Shown: positions 1 through 13,189 of the stretch, piece by piece
Layout: every line of letters starts with the position of its first letter
How positions within the stretch are numbered: position 1 is the stretch's first letter
Source: Patagioenas fasciata
Taxonomy: Eukaryota; Chordata; Aves; Columbiformes; Columbidae
Direction of reading: 5' to 3'
Length of the DNA: 64,000 nt
NCBI RefSeq assembly: GCF_037038585.1
Contig: NC_092520.1
Span: 4,972,001-5,036,000, forward strand
Program-made: the position numbers and the translations under genes
The notes under the pieces: model-generated
What the model saw: only the letters and a program-made list of their open reading frames with translations
The model's database searches: none
What the model was told of the DNA's origin: nothing

Positions 1-555
1 GCAGCCTGGGCCAGGCTCTGACACCCTCACCAGGAAGAAGTTTCTTCTCATATTTAAGTGGAACCTCTTGTGTTCCAGTTTGAACCCATTACCCCTTGTC
101 CTATCATTGGTTGTCACCGAGAAGAGCCTGGCTCCATCCTCCTGACACTCACCCTTTCTATATCTGTAAACATTAATGAGGTCACCCCTCAGTCTCCTCT
201 TCTCCAGCTCCAGAGCCCCAGCTCCCTCAGCCTTTCCTCACATGGGAGATGCTCCACTCCCTTCAGCATCTTTGTTGCCCTGCGCTGGACTCTCTCCAGC
301 AGTTCCCTGTCCTTCTGGAACTGAGGGGCCACAACTGGACACAATATTCCAGGGGTGGTCTCCCCAGGGCAGAGCAGAGGGGCAGGAGAACCTCTCTGAC
401 CTACTGACCACCCCCTTCTAACCCACCCCAGGTACCATTGGCCTTCCTGGCCACAAGGGCCCAATGCTGGCTCATGGTCACCCTGCTGTCCCCAGGACCT
501 CCAGGTCCCTTTCCCCTACACTGCTCTCCAACAGGTCGTTCCCCAACTTACACTG
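1..555 (-). mobile_element. CR1 LINE fragment (3' part), cut by window edge
   Basis: The minus-strand orientation shows the CR1 3' region: plus-strand cagcctgggccaggctctg, then the ccccttgtcctatc block, and so on to the ggccacaagggc region. It is closely similar to the copy at 25205-25705. Confidence 0.85.
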
Positions 556-2503
556 GAACCACTCGAATCCCTCCACACTGGATTAAATTTCAAACATTTA
601 ACAATGCAAACATCTGGCCCATGGATACAGCTGCAGGACAACTGTAATTCATAAATTGGACTCAACATATGATAAGTTAATTAACTTAATTTGCCTAATT
701 CACCCCATTACTTGCATGTTTATATCTTCAGAGCATGAAGATGTATCTGGTGATAATCTGGCAACCTCGGAAGACCCAAAACCGCAGCACAAATGAGCGC
801 GCATACACGGATCCATTATCATCAATCTGGACCTGATGCGTTGACCAACCAAGGAGAGTAGATGGGGAAAGAAAGTCAGTTTTTGCTGCTTTTTCCTTAT
901 AAACTTGTTTATGAAAAAACGTTTTCATAGACTCGTAAAAATGAAAATTAAATGGGTTGTCAGTTTTCTCTCCTTGCCTATCCAACCAGCATTTGCAGTC
1001 CCTACCCCAGTTTATCACGCCTGGGTACTTTTCTAATTCAATATAAAGTTTCCCCAAGAATACAGCATAGAAGTCACTTCTGCTTGGTGGCGTTTCTGGA
1101 ACGAGGAGATACCGAGAGAGCATCTGACCTTGGACATGGGTGGCTACAACCTGCAGTCACTGAGGACAAGTATGAATTGGGTTATGGTTTTTGGAAGCAG
1201 AGAATTACATTAAAGCCTTTTGTGTAGCTACTCCCCAAGTAGCATTTAAAATTCATTCAAATCACTTTTAACACATTTAATGCCACACATAAAGGCTCCA
1301 GGGGCCGTAAGCTAGAGATCTAATTTGAGAGCTGAAGATGCAAATTTGGTCTAAGCGCACAGGATTTATTTTGTGCTTTTTGAGTGACTTGGATTTAAAC
1401 ACTTCTTTCTTTTTAAAACAGAAGCATTTAATACTATGGGAAAAAAAGTCTATGGTTGATTTAAAGTCATCGTATTTTCAGGGGATTTAAATTGAGAGAA
1501 AGAAGCACTGGTGAACTTTCTGGACAAGTCAAACTACTGAACAGAAGCTGCTGTCTGAGCATCTGAGCATTTTGGCAGACCAGGGTTTGTAAATTTAAGT
1601 GCGGGATTTTCTCACAGCATCCTCAGAGGATGCAAAGAGAACATTTCTGTAACAACCTTCTACCCCAGGATTTTACCTCAGCAAATAATCAGTTTGAACC
1701 TGGGAGAATGAAGGGGGTTGACACAGCAGGAAGGTATGAAAGAGCTTGCAAATGACCAAATCTACCTATTTTCACTTATCAGTGCCTTCACGTATTTAGA
1801 ACCGTTAGCTCAGTCCCTTCGTTATCATAACACTTCATTGCCTTAATCATTAGGAATGTAGAACAGCTTTGGATAAGCTTATTTCCCTTCATATATCCAG
1901 CACATTTAAGAGCGCTTTAATTAGCTAATCAATAACATTCTGTGTACATAATCTAACCGAGTGCCTGTTTCTCCCAACTTGGCAAAAAGCCACAAGTGTA
2001 CGAGTAATCATCCAAAAAACAGCATCAATCACAACGTGCCAACATAAGCAAAATGTAAAGAAATGGCACAAATATTACTACGTTTTTAACTAACCTGAGA
2101 AATGGGTACAGATGTAGTCTATGCTTTTTAGCCAAAACATGCAGTTTAATGGAAAGTCTAGAGTTACAAATATGTTTCTATTGTTTTCAAAGAGACATGG
2201 ATCTTTCCTTAAGACATATATATACATAAAAACCTTTTTAAATTGAATTTTTGTGGTTCCTTATTCAGACAAAAACTGATAACTTAGATCATTCCAGTTA
2301 AAAATAACCTACCCTGAAACACCAAAAATAAGGTATGTCTGGTTCTGTTAACAGTCTTATTGAAGAACAGAAGTAAACTGTCTCTGCATTAACAAATTAA
2401 AGTTAATACTAGTTTAGTTGGAGCTGTAAATACCAGCAAGGCAGAGAAAAGATATTAAACAGATCAAGAAGTTTTTATTTGGGAAAAAATGTAGCAATGC
2501 CTT

Positions 2504-2559
2504 AAGATGATCTTTAAGGTCCCTTCCAACACAAACCATTCTATAATTCTATGATTCTA
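2504..2559 (+). mobile_element. CR1 3'-end fragment
   Basis: A short tail: aaggtcccttccaacacaaa followed by attctatgattct repeats. Confidence 0.75.
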
Positions 2560-3027
2560 GTGTCGCCCAGAGCATCTCATTAATGAAATTAATTAAGCTA
2601 AACAAGAGAGATCTATAATTTGGTAGGAGTGGATCATGATGAGTTGTTAAAACAAGGTTTACAAAGTCCACCCCACAGGCTGTTCATGGCCTCTGGAGCC
2701 TTTACGTGTGGTATTAAACACATTAAAAGTTGTAGCATCCCCTGAAAAATGAGTAAATGGATGTTGTGACCACACCAGGGTCTTGTGCTATCACAGTGAT
2801 ACGTGGCCATTCACACAGTCACTGCCCCCGCTTTTAATTTAATGCATAACGTATTGAACTGCTGGTTAATTTTATAGCGTAGCCTTCAATATCTCACCCG
2901 TAAAACATCCCGCCACGACCGAAACTGTAGAAACCTGTATTTAAGACAATGAAATATGTGTGGCTTCGTTAAGAAATTGTTGAGGAGTAACAGTGAACTG
3001 CAAAGTACACACACAGAAGAAAACCCC

Positions 3028-3066
3028 ATATATAAATATATATATATACACATATATATATATATT
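3028..3066. repeat. (TA)n microsatellite
   Basis: A run of tatatatata interrupted by caca. Confidence 0.85.
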
Positions 3067-4279
3067 TAAAGGGATATTAATTATTTAGGCCGGCACAATG
3101 AAGGATGCCTAAGTGGCAATAAAATTAAAGCAAACGTGGGACCATTTCTGCTAAGAGCAGCCAGACTAAAATCCTCTCTGGCTTTTTGAGTGTTGCCCAA
3201 GAGAGCTGGTGAAAGCCACATTGGGCGGATAAATGTTCCGAGAGGTTGGTCAGATAATGCGTTATAGGAAGTTATTCCGCATTGGGAGGGGCAGGATTGA
3301 TTTCAGTGCAAAAGGAGGCACAAAAGAAAGAGCATCTGTATGGTAGGTGGTGACTTCAAACGTGGTTCGGCAGGAGAAGGTGGTTGGTCATGAGCTGGGG
3401 CTCCAGTCTGTGTTGTTAGAACGTGTTAATGGCAACACATAATCAGCCCAAAAGATTTATTTTTGTGTGATGTTCATTCTGCCTTGGGTTTTGTCTCAAA
3501 TTCCTCACACTCGCCATGTATCACTTCACTCCACCACCTCTTGCTAAAACCCACCTTTCTGTTTGAGGTCAAAATTCCAGCTTCCACAAAACACCTGAAT
3601 CCCAAGAAAGGAAAAAAAAACCTCATGAAGTTGTGAACTCCAGACCCGGGCACAACCAACCCTGTGGCATTTGCTGCGACTCTACCTGCAGACAAGTTTT
3701 GCGTCTTGTCCCTTCTCCAGGGGACAATTTCCCAGTCTGCGCCCCAGTGAGTTGCAGTGATTGCAGCCGAGGCAGTTTGAAGCCTGGAAGTCACTCCAGG
3801 AGGAAAATAATAATAAAATAACAACAGAAGGAGGGCAGAAACAAAATAAATAGTACTTAAGGGATAAAAAAAAGATAGAAAAGCTCAGTTGACTACTTAC
3901 CCAGCCAGCAGGCATCAAGTGAGAGCTGGGTTTAAGGAAGGATCTGGGACAAAATCCCCTGCAAGGACAGACTCACCCTCCCTTCACTCACCCCTGATGC
4001 ACATTCACTTATCACAGCTCATCCTCAATTACAGAAGGTTAAACATTTACAGTATGCTTTCTACACCCTATTTGCTTATTTGTAGTAATCACGGAGAGGA
4101 AATCTCTTGTTTTCCCATCACTGCAGGGCGGACCCACCTAATCTTGGATACTTGTTTAATATAATCCCGTCCAATAAATATAGTGCAGCACTTAGAGGCT
4201 TAAAACTCAGCCGGTGAAGCAGAGCATGGTGCGTCTGCCAGGAGGAATATATTCCAAAATGCAACACTTTTTGTTTTGG

Positions 4280-4334
4280 GACCTCTGTGAGCCACTGGAA
4301 ATTAGACTCGATGATCCTGATTCTATGATTCTAT
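4280..4334 (+). mobile_element. CR1 3'-end fragment
   Basis: A short degenerate tail ending gatgatcctgattctatgat, with the terminal ATTCTATG repeat preserved. Confidence 0.65.
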
Positions 4335-6032
4335 ACATGTCCCGTTTGGGGAAAGGCTGCTCGCCTCCGAGGCTGGTGTAGAGGACACGGGTGACACGGG
4401 TGACAAGCTCCAGGAGGGGACTCAAACTCCCAGCAGGCATGTGGCAGGAAACCACGTCTCACCCTTCCCTTCGTGCTGTAAGAGAGAATCATCCGTATCG
4501 ATTTGCTGGTGGCTGCGATACTCAGCCATAGACACATCGACTGTTCACCTCCGGAGAGCAGCTGCTTAGCTGCCAGTTATTTATATTTATTTAGATTTAA
4601 TTTTCTTAGACACAGAAACTCTGCCAACCAGATAAGTGAACAATAGGAAAGCACAAACAGGAGCTTCACAACATCCCTGGTTTGTTGTGGGCAAGATGCT
4701 GTGTGTCCATCCCTCCCCAGACCTGCACCTCTGGAGCATCTCCTGGGATGCAGGTGAATGCAAAGGGCTGCGTGTGCAGCTCTCTGCACAGGCTGAATTT
4801 AAGCAATAAAGAGAAGTGGGTAGGGAGGCCAGGGCAGGAATATAGAGCTGGTGCTTAGTAAAAGGAAGAAGCAAAATAAAACAAAGGTCAGGTTCCTCCT
4901 GAGAGAACAGGAATGAAAGCAGCAGCGCACGGCGGAGAGGAGGAAAACGAAACGAAGGTTCACGGCTGCTTGAGGAGAACAGCAGAAGACAACATGGAGG
5001 GGGAGAGGGAGCGCAGAGCCAGAGAGATGCGGCTGCAGCGAGGTTTGGAGGACAAAAGCCAAAGCGCCGCGGTGCTTGGTGCTCTGGGGTGTGACCTCGG
5101 GGCTGCTGTGTGGGCCACGCAGATTGCTGGGGGGCACCGCCAGGACGGAGCCCATTCAGGGTCTCCTGAAAGCCAGAGCAACACTTTTCCTTCCAAGCAG
5201 CTGATATAACCCTTTGTACAGTCCATTATATCAATTTAAACCCAGCCTCAGCAAATTTTTCACTGATTTCTCATGTCCTGTCCCGGTATCCACAGGGGTA
5301 TCACTTGGTACCCTTGGAATATATTCCAGATATACTTTTATTTCTTCCCTGGACATGGGGCAGACCACCGACTGAGTGATGCTCGATGGGGTGGCTCAGC
5401 AATCCGGCATCCACCCCAATCCAGCATCCACCCCATCTCCCACCGACACCAGCACCTCCCGGCTGCCCTTGCAATTGAGAGAGCGGCCAATTGCTGCACG
5501 CTGGCGAAAAGCACCCAGAAATAACACTAACACGGTGGGTGCCATCCAGAATTAGACCCTCCGCAGGGTTATGGATCATGCAGGTTGCCCAGCTGGCCCC
5601 ACGCCACCGTTCATAATTGGACACAGCCCCGGGTGTGGGGGTACAGGGCTGGGATTTGCTAAACCGCTGTAGATCCTTTAATTTTGGAGATGTTTTATGG
5701 AAAGCAGGTGGGGGGTTGCAAAGTTTGGAGGGTGGCACTGAGCCCTACCCAGTTAAGGGCAACAATAGGGACGGTTCCTCCCTACACAGCCAGGCATTCG
5801 CACTACTAAATTAGCTTAAAAGACTAAAAAAAATAACCCCAAACTCCCCTCCGAGCGGTGGCTCACAAATCCTTCCCCCATCCCACTGCGTTTCACCGCG
5901 CAGCTGCCCCAGGTCGCCGCCCCCCACCCGTGCCTCAGTTTCCCCATCCCGGGGGGGTTACCATGGGGTGGTCCCCCCCTCCCTTACCCCCCACAGCCGG
6001 GCGGATCCCCCCTCCCATCCCCGGGTACCCAC

Positions 6033-6120
6033 CTGCGCCCCCTCCAGCCGCCGGGCCCCTCGCTCTCCGGGCGCCGCGGGAGGCGGAGGCGGCGGCGGGA
6101 GGAGGAACCGGGGGGGCGGT
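6033..6120 (-). other. Candidate first exon of a divergent gene (possibly KCTD21)
   Basis: On the minus strand the CpG-rich sequence ends in the donor-like CGCAG|GTGGGTACC. No KCTD21 coding sequence (BTB domain) is visible in 1-5900, so the gene would continue past the left edge. The assignment rests on remembered synteny only. Confidence 0.3.
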
Positions 6121-6139
6121 TCGGCCGGACCAGGCTGAG

Positions 6140-6155
6140 CTGGGAGTTGTAGTTC
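6140..6155 (-). promoter_or_regulatory. ACTACAA...CCC promoter motif (ZNF143/SBS-like)
   Basis: The minus strand reads gaactacaactcccag, matching the consensus ACTAYRNNNCCCR seen in many bidirectional housekeeping promoters. It lies between the two candidate first exons. Confidence 0.6.
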
Positions 6156-6224
6156 GCTGTTCACCCTCGGCCCTGCCCCGCTGCTGCCCGAGAGACTGCG
6201 GCTCCTTGCTGGCCACGGCCCCAG
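6150..6224 (+). other. USP35: Candidate non-coding first exon of USP35
   Basis: This CpG-rich sequence ends in a strong donor CCAG|GTAACG at 6224/6225. The coding exon at 17161 has a 3' splice site 15 nt before its ATG, so an upstream non-coding exon must exist. This is the best placed candidate. The 5' limit is a guess. Confidence 0.5.
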
Positions 6225-6309
6225 GTAACGCGGGGAAGCGGCGTTGGGGGGGTCTGGAGGGGCAGTCAGGGGTTGGGGTGATCGGAAAGGGGGGTGCGGG
6301 GGAACGGGT

Positions 6310-7880
6310 GCTTGGGGAGGGGGGCGGGAGGGTGGTCTGGGGTCAGGGTATGGGAGGGATGCTCGGGAGAAGGGGTGAAGGAGGGGTGGTTGGGGAAAGA
6401 GATGCAGGAGGGATGCTCAGGGTGAGGGTGAAGGAGGGATGCTCAGAGGAAGGGATGCAGGAGGGGTGATCAGGCAAAGGGACACAGGAGGGATGCTCAG
6501 GGTGAGAGATGAAGGAGGGATAATTAGGGAAAGGGGTATAGGAGGGATGCTTGGGGTGACAGATGCAGGAGGGATGCTCAAAGGAAGGGATGCAGGAGGG
6601 TAGTTGGGGAAAAGGGAGGGATGCTCAGGGGAAGGGATGAAGGAAGGGTAGTTGGGGAAAGGGATGCAGGAGGGATGCTCAGGGAGAAGGATGCAGGAAG
6701 GATAGTTGCGGAAAAGGGTGGAGAAGAAATGCTTGAGGTGAGGGATGCAGGAGAGATGCTCAGAGCAAAGGATACGGGAGGGGTAATCAGGGAAAGGGGT
6801 ACAGGAGGGATGCTCAAGGGAAGGGATACAGGACAGAAAGGCGTGGAGGAGAGATTCTTCGTGTGAGGGAAGAAGGAGGGGTGCTCACAGAAAGGGATGC
6901 ATGAGTGGCAGTCAGGCAAAGGGGTACAGGAGGAATGCTCAGGATCAGGGATACAGGAGGGATGCTCAGGGTGAGGGATACAGGAGGGGTAGTCAGGCAA
7001 AGGGGTGCAGGGAGGATGCTCAGGGTCAGGGATACAGCAGGGATGCTCAGGGTGAGGGATGCAGGAGGGGTGGCCAGGGAAGGGATGCAGGATGTTGCTC
7101 AGGAGTCGAGCTGTTCAGAGAGAGGGTGACCAGGGAAAGGGTGCGGGAGAAATGCTCAGAGGCAAAGGTGTCCAGGGATCAGGATGCTCAGATGGAGGGA
7201 TGCTTGGGGGTTGGACTGCAGAAAGGAAGTCTCGGGGAAAGGGGTGTAGGAGGGATGCTCACGAAAAACAGCACAGGAAGGGTGTTTGGGAGTCAGTCTG
7301 GTCAGAGGGAACAGATGCAAGGATGCAGGGGGGATGCCGGGGAAAGAGATGCAGGAGGGATGCTTAGAGAGGGATACACAGATGGAGGGGTGCAGGAGGG
7401 TGTTCAGGGTCGGGGTTCAGGTGGGATCCTTTGGGGTTCAATACAGGGGGGATATTCAGGGTCAAGATGCAGGAAGGAGCTGGGAGTAAGGGATACCTGG
7501 GGGTCAGGGTGCAGTCAGGGTTCTCAGGAACTGGGATGCTCAGGGAAGGTGTGCAGGAGGGGTGCCTGAGGTTTGGGATGCAGGAAGGCATGCTTGAGGG
7601 TTGGGATGTGACGAGGGGCTTGGAGAGGGATATGCAGGAAGGATGGCTGGAGTAAGGGCTGCTCGGAGGGTCGGGGTGCAGGAAGGATACTCAATGGAGC
7701 GATGCTTGGAGGGAAGGATTCAGGAGGGGTGCTCGGGAGTCAGGGTTCCCATCAGGATGCTCAGAGAGAGGGATCCTCTGTGGTCAGGATGCAGGAGGGA
7801 ACCCTGGAGGAAGGATGCTTGAGGATTTGGATGTTTGAGGGTCAGGCTACAGGAGGATGCTTGGAGGGAGTGATACAGTA
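6310..7880. repeat. Degenerate 27-bp G-rich minisatellite in USP35 intron 1
   Basis: More than 50 imperfect tandem copies of a unit like gatgcaggagggatgctc followed by aggg/aagg. The array starts about 100 bp after the CpG island. Because the unit is a multiple of three, long open frames appear on both strands; they are low-complexity by-products. Copies diverge gradually toward 7.9 kb. Confidence 0.9.
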
Positions 7881-9386
7881 GGAACATTGGCAGGTGGATG
7901 CACGTGCATTTCCCCAGTGCCTGAAGGGCTTTGCAACCCTGTTTGCAAGGCAGCATCTTGTTAGGAGAAACTGGCCAAGAAACGTTGGGGTTTTCCCCAA
8001 GGAAGACTCCCAGGGATGTTCCTGTCCCATAGGGAGCCAAAAAGCCCCAAAAGTGAGGGTCAAATTCAGAGTAGCTCAGATCCAAACCCCTTTCAGGTTA
8101 AACCAGCCCTGGCTTGGACTTCGTATGTGTTACTGAAGGGTAAAAGCAGATGTTGGAGTATTTGCCACTTCTGTGAGGTTTTCAAAGCACTTTGGGAACT
8201 CAACTACATCCTACTGTATTCATATCATAACTCATGCCGGAGGAATTTCAACTTTATGCCCTACCTCAGGCTGAAAGGATGTAGCAAGGGGCTGAGCTTT
8301 CGCCTGGGGAGGGAGTTCAAAATGCCTTGGACAGGTTGTGATGGAGCCCATAAAGTTTGCCATGGTCTCTCACTGCACCGCCCTGGTTTCTGGATTGGCT
8401 GATACAAAGCCAAACATGTTGTGGGCTGGAGGGAAACTGAGGTCTCAAATGAGTGTCAGATCCTGTTTTTCCTGAAAGCATCACAAGAAAATTGAAGATC
8501 TCTGTATTTCCAAGCAGTAAGAGAGTGTCTGATGCATCCCAGGCAGTTTTGTCCCTCAGACCCTTGTGCTTTGGAGAACAGGACGTGGTTTTTCCTTGGG
8601 TTATATCCAGGGGTTTAATTTCTACACACAGACAAAAGCAGACAGAAATCTGAAGAAAGAAGACTGATGTTAGTGCTATAAATACCCCCAAGAAAACAAC
8701 CAGCTTTCCGGAGTAGATGTATTTACAGTTTCCAGGGATGATAATAGAAAGGACACTGGTGTGAAGGTCGGCGCAGGATCTGGGCACTTCGAGTATAAAG
8801 TCGAGTAGCACAGCCCTGGCTGAGAGCTCTGGCTAAGGAGGAAAGCAAACGGCTTTTGGGGGAAGAAAAAGAAGATATGTTCATGTGGGGGATGTGAGGA
8901 AGCGTGACCGTCCTGGGAAAAACTTTCCTAGTGTAGGCAGGATGAACCTTTTGTGTATCTGATGCCAAATATATTCAGAAAATGAAAAAGGAACCGGGAT
9001 GGGTTATTTTTGCCTGTGGTTGGTTCTGGGCTTAGCCTTAGAGCCAGTGGTTTGTCAGGGCTGGTCTAGTGGTTAGAGGTAGTCCTACCTTGTGAGCCTT
9101 TCTCTGCTGATGGTTTTCAAGGCAACGGGAGAGAATAATTTAATTCCTGCTGCCTTGCCTTCTGCATCCATACCAGGATGGCTGATCATATTCTAGCAAT
9201 GGTTTTGAAATGCTTTATTAGGAAAGGATACCAGTAGATATTAGAGATGTGTTTATGTCGCTGTTGACTGGAGGGGAGGAACGGAGCTGGGAGGAGGAGT
9301 CTGGAGGATAAGAGAGGATGAAATGTTGGGGCCTTGGGCTCTATTTGGTATTATTGCGCTGATCGCTTTGACATCCAGCCAAAACC

Positions 9387-9406
9387 TTTGTTTGTTTGTT
9401 TGTTTG
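9387..9406. repeat. (TTTG)n microsatellite
   Basis: Five tandem TTTG units. Confidence 0.85.
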
Positions 9407-9683
9407 ATGACTGAGAGCTTAACAGCAAAAAAACCCCCAAACAAAACGAAAAACAGAAGCAAGGGGATTTACTGCTGCTTTGAAGAAGTACTGGAGAAAT
9501 AAGAGAGCAGGGTAACTAAGGGAGATGGGTTCGGGTAGGGCAGCCAGCCCAGGACTGTTGTCTGTAAATTAAGGCCATCGTAGGTCACTTGGAGATGACT
9601 GATAGAACTGTATGGTGTGGCCAAACATATTCACAATGTTTTAGAGGAAAAGGAAATGATGAAATACTTGGTACCGCAGAATA

Positions 9684-9891
9684 GAGTCATAGAAACATTT
9701 CAGTTGGAAGAGACCCTCAGGATCATCAAGTCCAACCGTAACCTAACTCTAGCACTAAACCATGTCCCTAAGAACCTCATCTAAACACCTTTTAAACCCC
9801 CCCAGGGATGGTGATTCCACCACTGCCCTGGGCAGCCTGGTCCAATGCCCAACAGCCCTTTCTGGGAGTAATTTTTTCCCTAATATCCAAA
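9684..9891 (-). mobile_element. CR1 fragment
   Basis: The plus strand shows gagtcatagaaacatttcag, gttggaagagaccctcagga and later gcagcctggtccaatgccc, which is a CR1 3' end in reverse orientation. Confidence 0.85.
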
Positions 9892-10889
9892 AAGTAGAAA
9901 GGAAAAAGGTCTGCAATGATCTGTGGATCTAAAACATGAACAGATTTCAGCAAAGGTAGGGACTACTATATGGTAAATTTAGGCTGGTTGCTAATAGATG
10001 TCTTTTGGTTAGTTACTTTTTAGGGACCCCTTAGACAAGATGAGAAACTCACTGTTCCCAAGATGGAGCTTCTGATGTACAGCAAAGCCACGCAAAATGC
10101 CAACAGCCCAGTTGGGTGACGATGCCCAAACAAATCTTTATCCCCCAGAAAGCTGCCGAGCAGAGTGGAAGGTTCTGCAGAGCGTGGGGACAAACTCCTG
10201 CTCCAAATTTGCCTGTGGCTGTAGGGGAATCTCCATTGGTTCTGTACTAAAGGGCGGTTCTGATTCAGTGCAACAGAGGACAGGAAAGCACCAAGAGCCC
10301 TGCCAGCCAAAAGTAATTAGCTCTAGTGAGTAGGAGATACACAACACAAGCGCAATCTGTCACTGGAAAACAGTTTGAGACAAGAAGTGAAGGATATATG
10401 ATCTCCTTAAAAAGAGAAGGTGAATTTAGAAAGGCAAATTATAATTACATGCAAAAAAAAAATTAGCCAGGCTTGTGTGCTGGCAATTTTGTCCCCGTTC
10501 TGACTGCAAGTGGGTAGAGCCTCACTTCTGTTTCTAAGGGGGGTATTTGGATGGATTTTTCTGCAGTTATTAGCTCAGAGTTTCTACCTGGACCTCATAA
10601 ATATGGACCCGATGCTCTGCTCTGCTGTGACACTTTATTGTGTGCAGCTGGGAGAGCAGCTGAAGCAAAGTCTGGTGCAGCATTGCCCTTAATGTATTTG
10701 CAGATGTGTGGAGGTTTGGCTGCTGGCTCTGTCACAACCTGTTGAATCTCCTTGAGAAAATGCTTGGATCTGGATGTGCCTTGATATTTCATATTGCTAC
10801 AATAGCCATGTCACTTAAGTGAAATATAAATATTCCCTTGTGTATATTCCTATAGGTACAGTTTGTAAGCCAGTGGGCTCTATCTCACT

Positions 10890-11177
10890 TGAAGGCTCCA
10901 GGCATTGTTGATAGGACAAGGGGTGATGGTTTTAAACCAAAGGAGGGGAGATTCAGGCAAGACTTGAGGAAGAAATTGTTGCCCCTGAGGGTGGTGAGAG
11001 CCTGGCCCAGGTTGCCCAGAGAGGTGGTAGATGCACCATCCCTGGAGACATCCCAGGCCAGGCTGGACGGGGCTCTGAGCAACCTGAGCTGGTGAAGATG
11101 TCCCTGCTCATGGCAGGGGTGGCACTGGATGAGCTTGGAAGGTCCCTTCCAACCCAAACTATTCTATGATTCTATTA
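10890..11177 (+). mobile_element. CR1 3' fragment
   Basis: It contains gatggttttaaaccaaagga, gcccagagaggtggtagatg and the tail ggtcccttccaacccaaact followed by ATTCTATG repeats. It is the same subfamily as 17930-18222 and the reverse copies at 15740, 26777 and 33770. Confidence 0.9.
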
Positions 11178-13189
11178 TGGTGCAAATAATATGTAAGGGA
11201 ATATGTAAGGGAGGATGAGGCTTCAGAGAATGAGTAGATGGGTGTGAAATAATTAAGAAAGAGGCAAGGAGAGAAGCAGCAATTATGTCATTGGGAGGAC
11301 TCGAGATAGAAATTACAGCATGAAGTCACTGTGAGTATTTGACTTATACACAGGAGATCATTGGATTGGAATCACGTCACTTACATTAATTAAGGTTATT
11401 TAGTCAGAAACCAGTTCTCAGCTAAATGAGTATAACCAGATGTCAAAATGATACTTGACCATGGGGAGGCAGAAGTAGGAGGTGCAGTAACATGGATGAG
11501 GGCCCAGCAGTGGCCTTTGTTTGATGATTTCCAACTCTGTAGGGAAACTGCAATTTCTTCCTAGTTATTTAGCGGTCTTTTAGCCTTTTAGAAAAATAGT
11601 CTTAGGGAGGTGGTAAGAATGACTGTGACTGTCCGATACCTGCTGGTCGTGCTGTATCTGTTGGATGTGGTAATGACGAGATGCAGGTTGCAGTTTCCCC
11701 TTCTTGGCTGGATGAGCAAGCAGGTACTTTGGAGCAAAAAACAAACCAAAATAAACCCCTTTGCCTATGAATTAAGGCGACATTTGTTCCATGAAAAAAA
11801 AATATCAGGACACAATTGCTTTGATGTTCCTGGAACACAGACCCAGAGAGGTGTGTGACAACAGAGGATGGTCCTTCTAACAAGTTGCATACCAAGTCAT
11901 GGCAAATTTTGTGGACATTTTAGAGAACACAGTATATTTTGTGCAGTGTTTTGTGCTCCAGCAAGGCACTATGTATATTGTCTTCCATCCTGCAGCAGCT
12001 CAGCAGGCTGCAGGATTGAGCCCTAATTGCCTAACTGCCTGGAGGATGCAGCAAGAATAACAGTAATGTCTTGGCTGACAGAAAAGAAACCATTTGAGCA
12101 GGAGTTAAGGATAATAAAAGGTGAATCTTGTTTCTGTACTTGCAGGGAATTCAGGGAAGTAGATAATGTTTTCTTCTTCTCCTTTGTAAGTATGAAACGA
12201 ATCACTTTATTTATCAATCTGTGTTTGAAGGGTGGGATTTTTTCCTCCTTTAGTGGTGTCTATCGAACTATATATGATGACATTGTAGGAAATGTGCTGA
12301 AATTATTATTGAGATTTCCTAAAGGTAAGGTGCATCTCAGATCTGCTTTTCTAGAGCTTTGTAAGATCTGGGGTGTGGAAACTGATACTGCAGTCTGCAA
12401 AAAATACTAAGGAGCCTTTACTGGAAATCTGCTGCTGGCAGGGATAGGGGAATGAATCGATTCAGGAGTAATTGGATAGACTTCATTGAAATGAATCCTA
12501 ATTAAAGAAAAAACGCAGGCAGAAGAGAAATATAAGGACACCTCTGAATAGTGCAGATTAAGAAGATTAGACTTGAGCAAAGCCCAAGGTGACTTTTCAT
12601 CCTGAGGTTGGGTTTTATGTGTGTTTTTCTTCTTTTTTTAAACTTGGTTTGGAGAGTGAAGCTAATACGGCTGATGCTGCTCTTTGCTTAAAATCCTTTC
12701 CCCTCTCTGTTTTCTAGATCGCGGTTGAGTATCTGTCCTCGTAGGGACACATCTCATCGTCAGCAACATATGTTGTGAATGTTGAAGAAATACTTTATTT
12801 TATTTGTGGCTTTAGATGGAATTTAAGTCTGGAGCCAGGGATGCTCTCTTACAGCACCTTCTTTGTTCTGAGGGGGCATGGGAGCCTGGTGTGTGTTTGG
12901 GATTGCAGTGTGTGGCACCTAATGCCATCAATGCTCGTTGATCTGCCAGGTGGAACAGAAAGTGTCTTCAGGACATTTTTGTATGTGTGACCATCTGCAT
13001 GACAAGGATGAGGTAGAATAACATCCCTCCATTTTCCAAAGCACATGTCCCTCTCTAACACATCTTCAAAAAGTCAAGTAGGATTGTTTGAGAACCTGGT
13101 TTTATCAACCTCCCTTTTGTTCTTGGGGTGATCCTAGAGAACATCCTCTTGGAAGTTGTACGTGAGCACATGAAGGAGGAGGTGACTGG

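Larger units (their letters stand above)
560..5879. other. Non-coding stretch upstream of the CpG island
   Basis: Apart from two short CR1 tails and a TA microsatellite I see no gene. A 131-codon open frame on the minus strand (728-1123) has no recognisable family. The stretch may be intron of a divergent minus-strand gene. Confidence 0.5.
5880..6260. promoter_or_regulatory. CpG island, probable bidirectional promoter of USP35 and a divergent gene
   Basis: A GC-rich, CpG-dense block sits in AT-rich surroundings. It holds a donor-like site on each strand: CCAG|GTAACG at 6224/6225 on + and CGCAG|GTGGGT at 6033/6032 on -. A GAACTACAACTCCCAG motif on the minus strand (6140-6155) matches the ACTACAA-CCC promoter motif common in bidirectional vertebrate promoters. 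In mammals USP35 has KCTD21 upstream on the opposite strand, so a shared promoter is plausible. Confidence 0.7.

Noticed and set aside
728..1123. 131-codon minus-strand open frame
   Set aside because: No recognisable domain, no CpG or splice context that would support it, and AT-rich surroundings; probably chance.
6901..7569. 222-codon open frame on + (and several overlapping frames at 5858-7655)
   Set aside because: It is a by-product of the 27-bp minisatellite and CpG island; the translation is a low-complexity repeat with no family resemblance.
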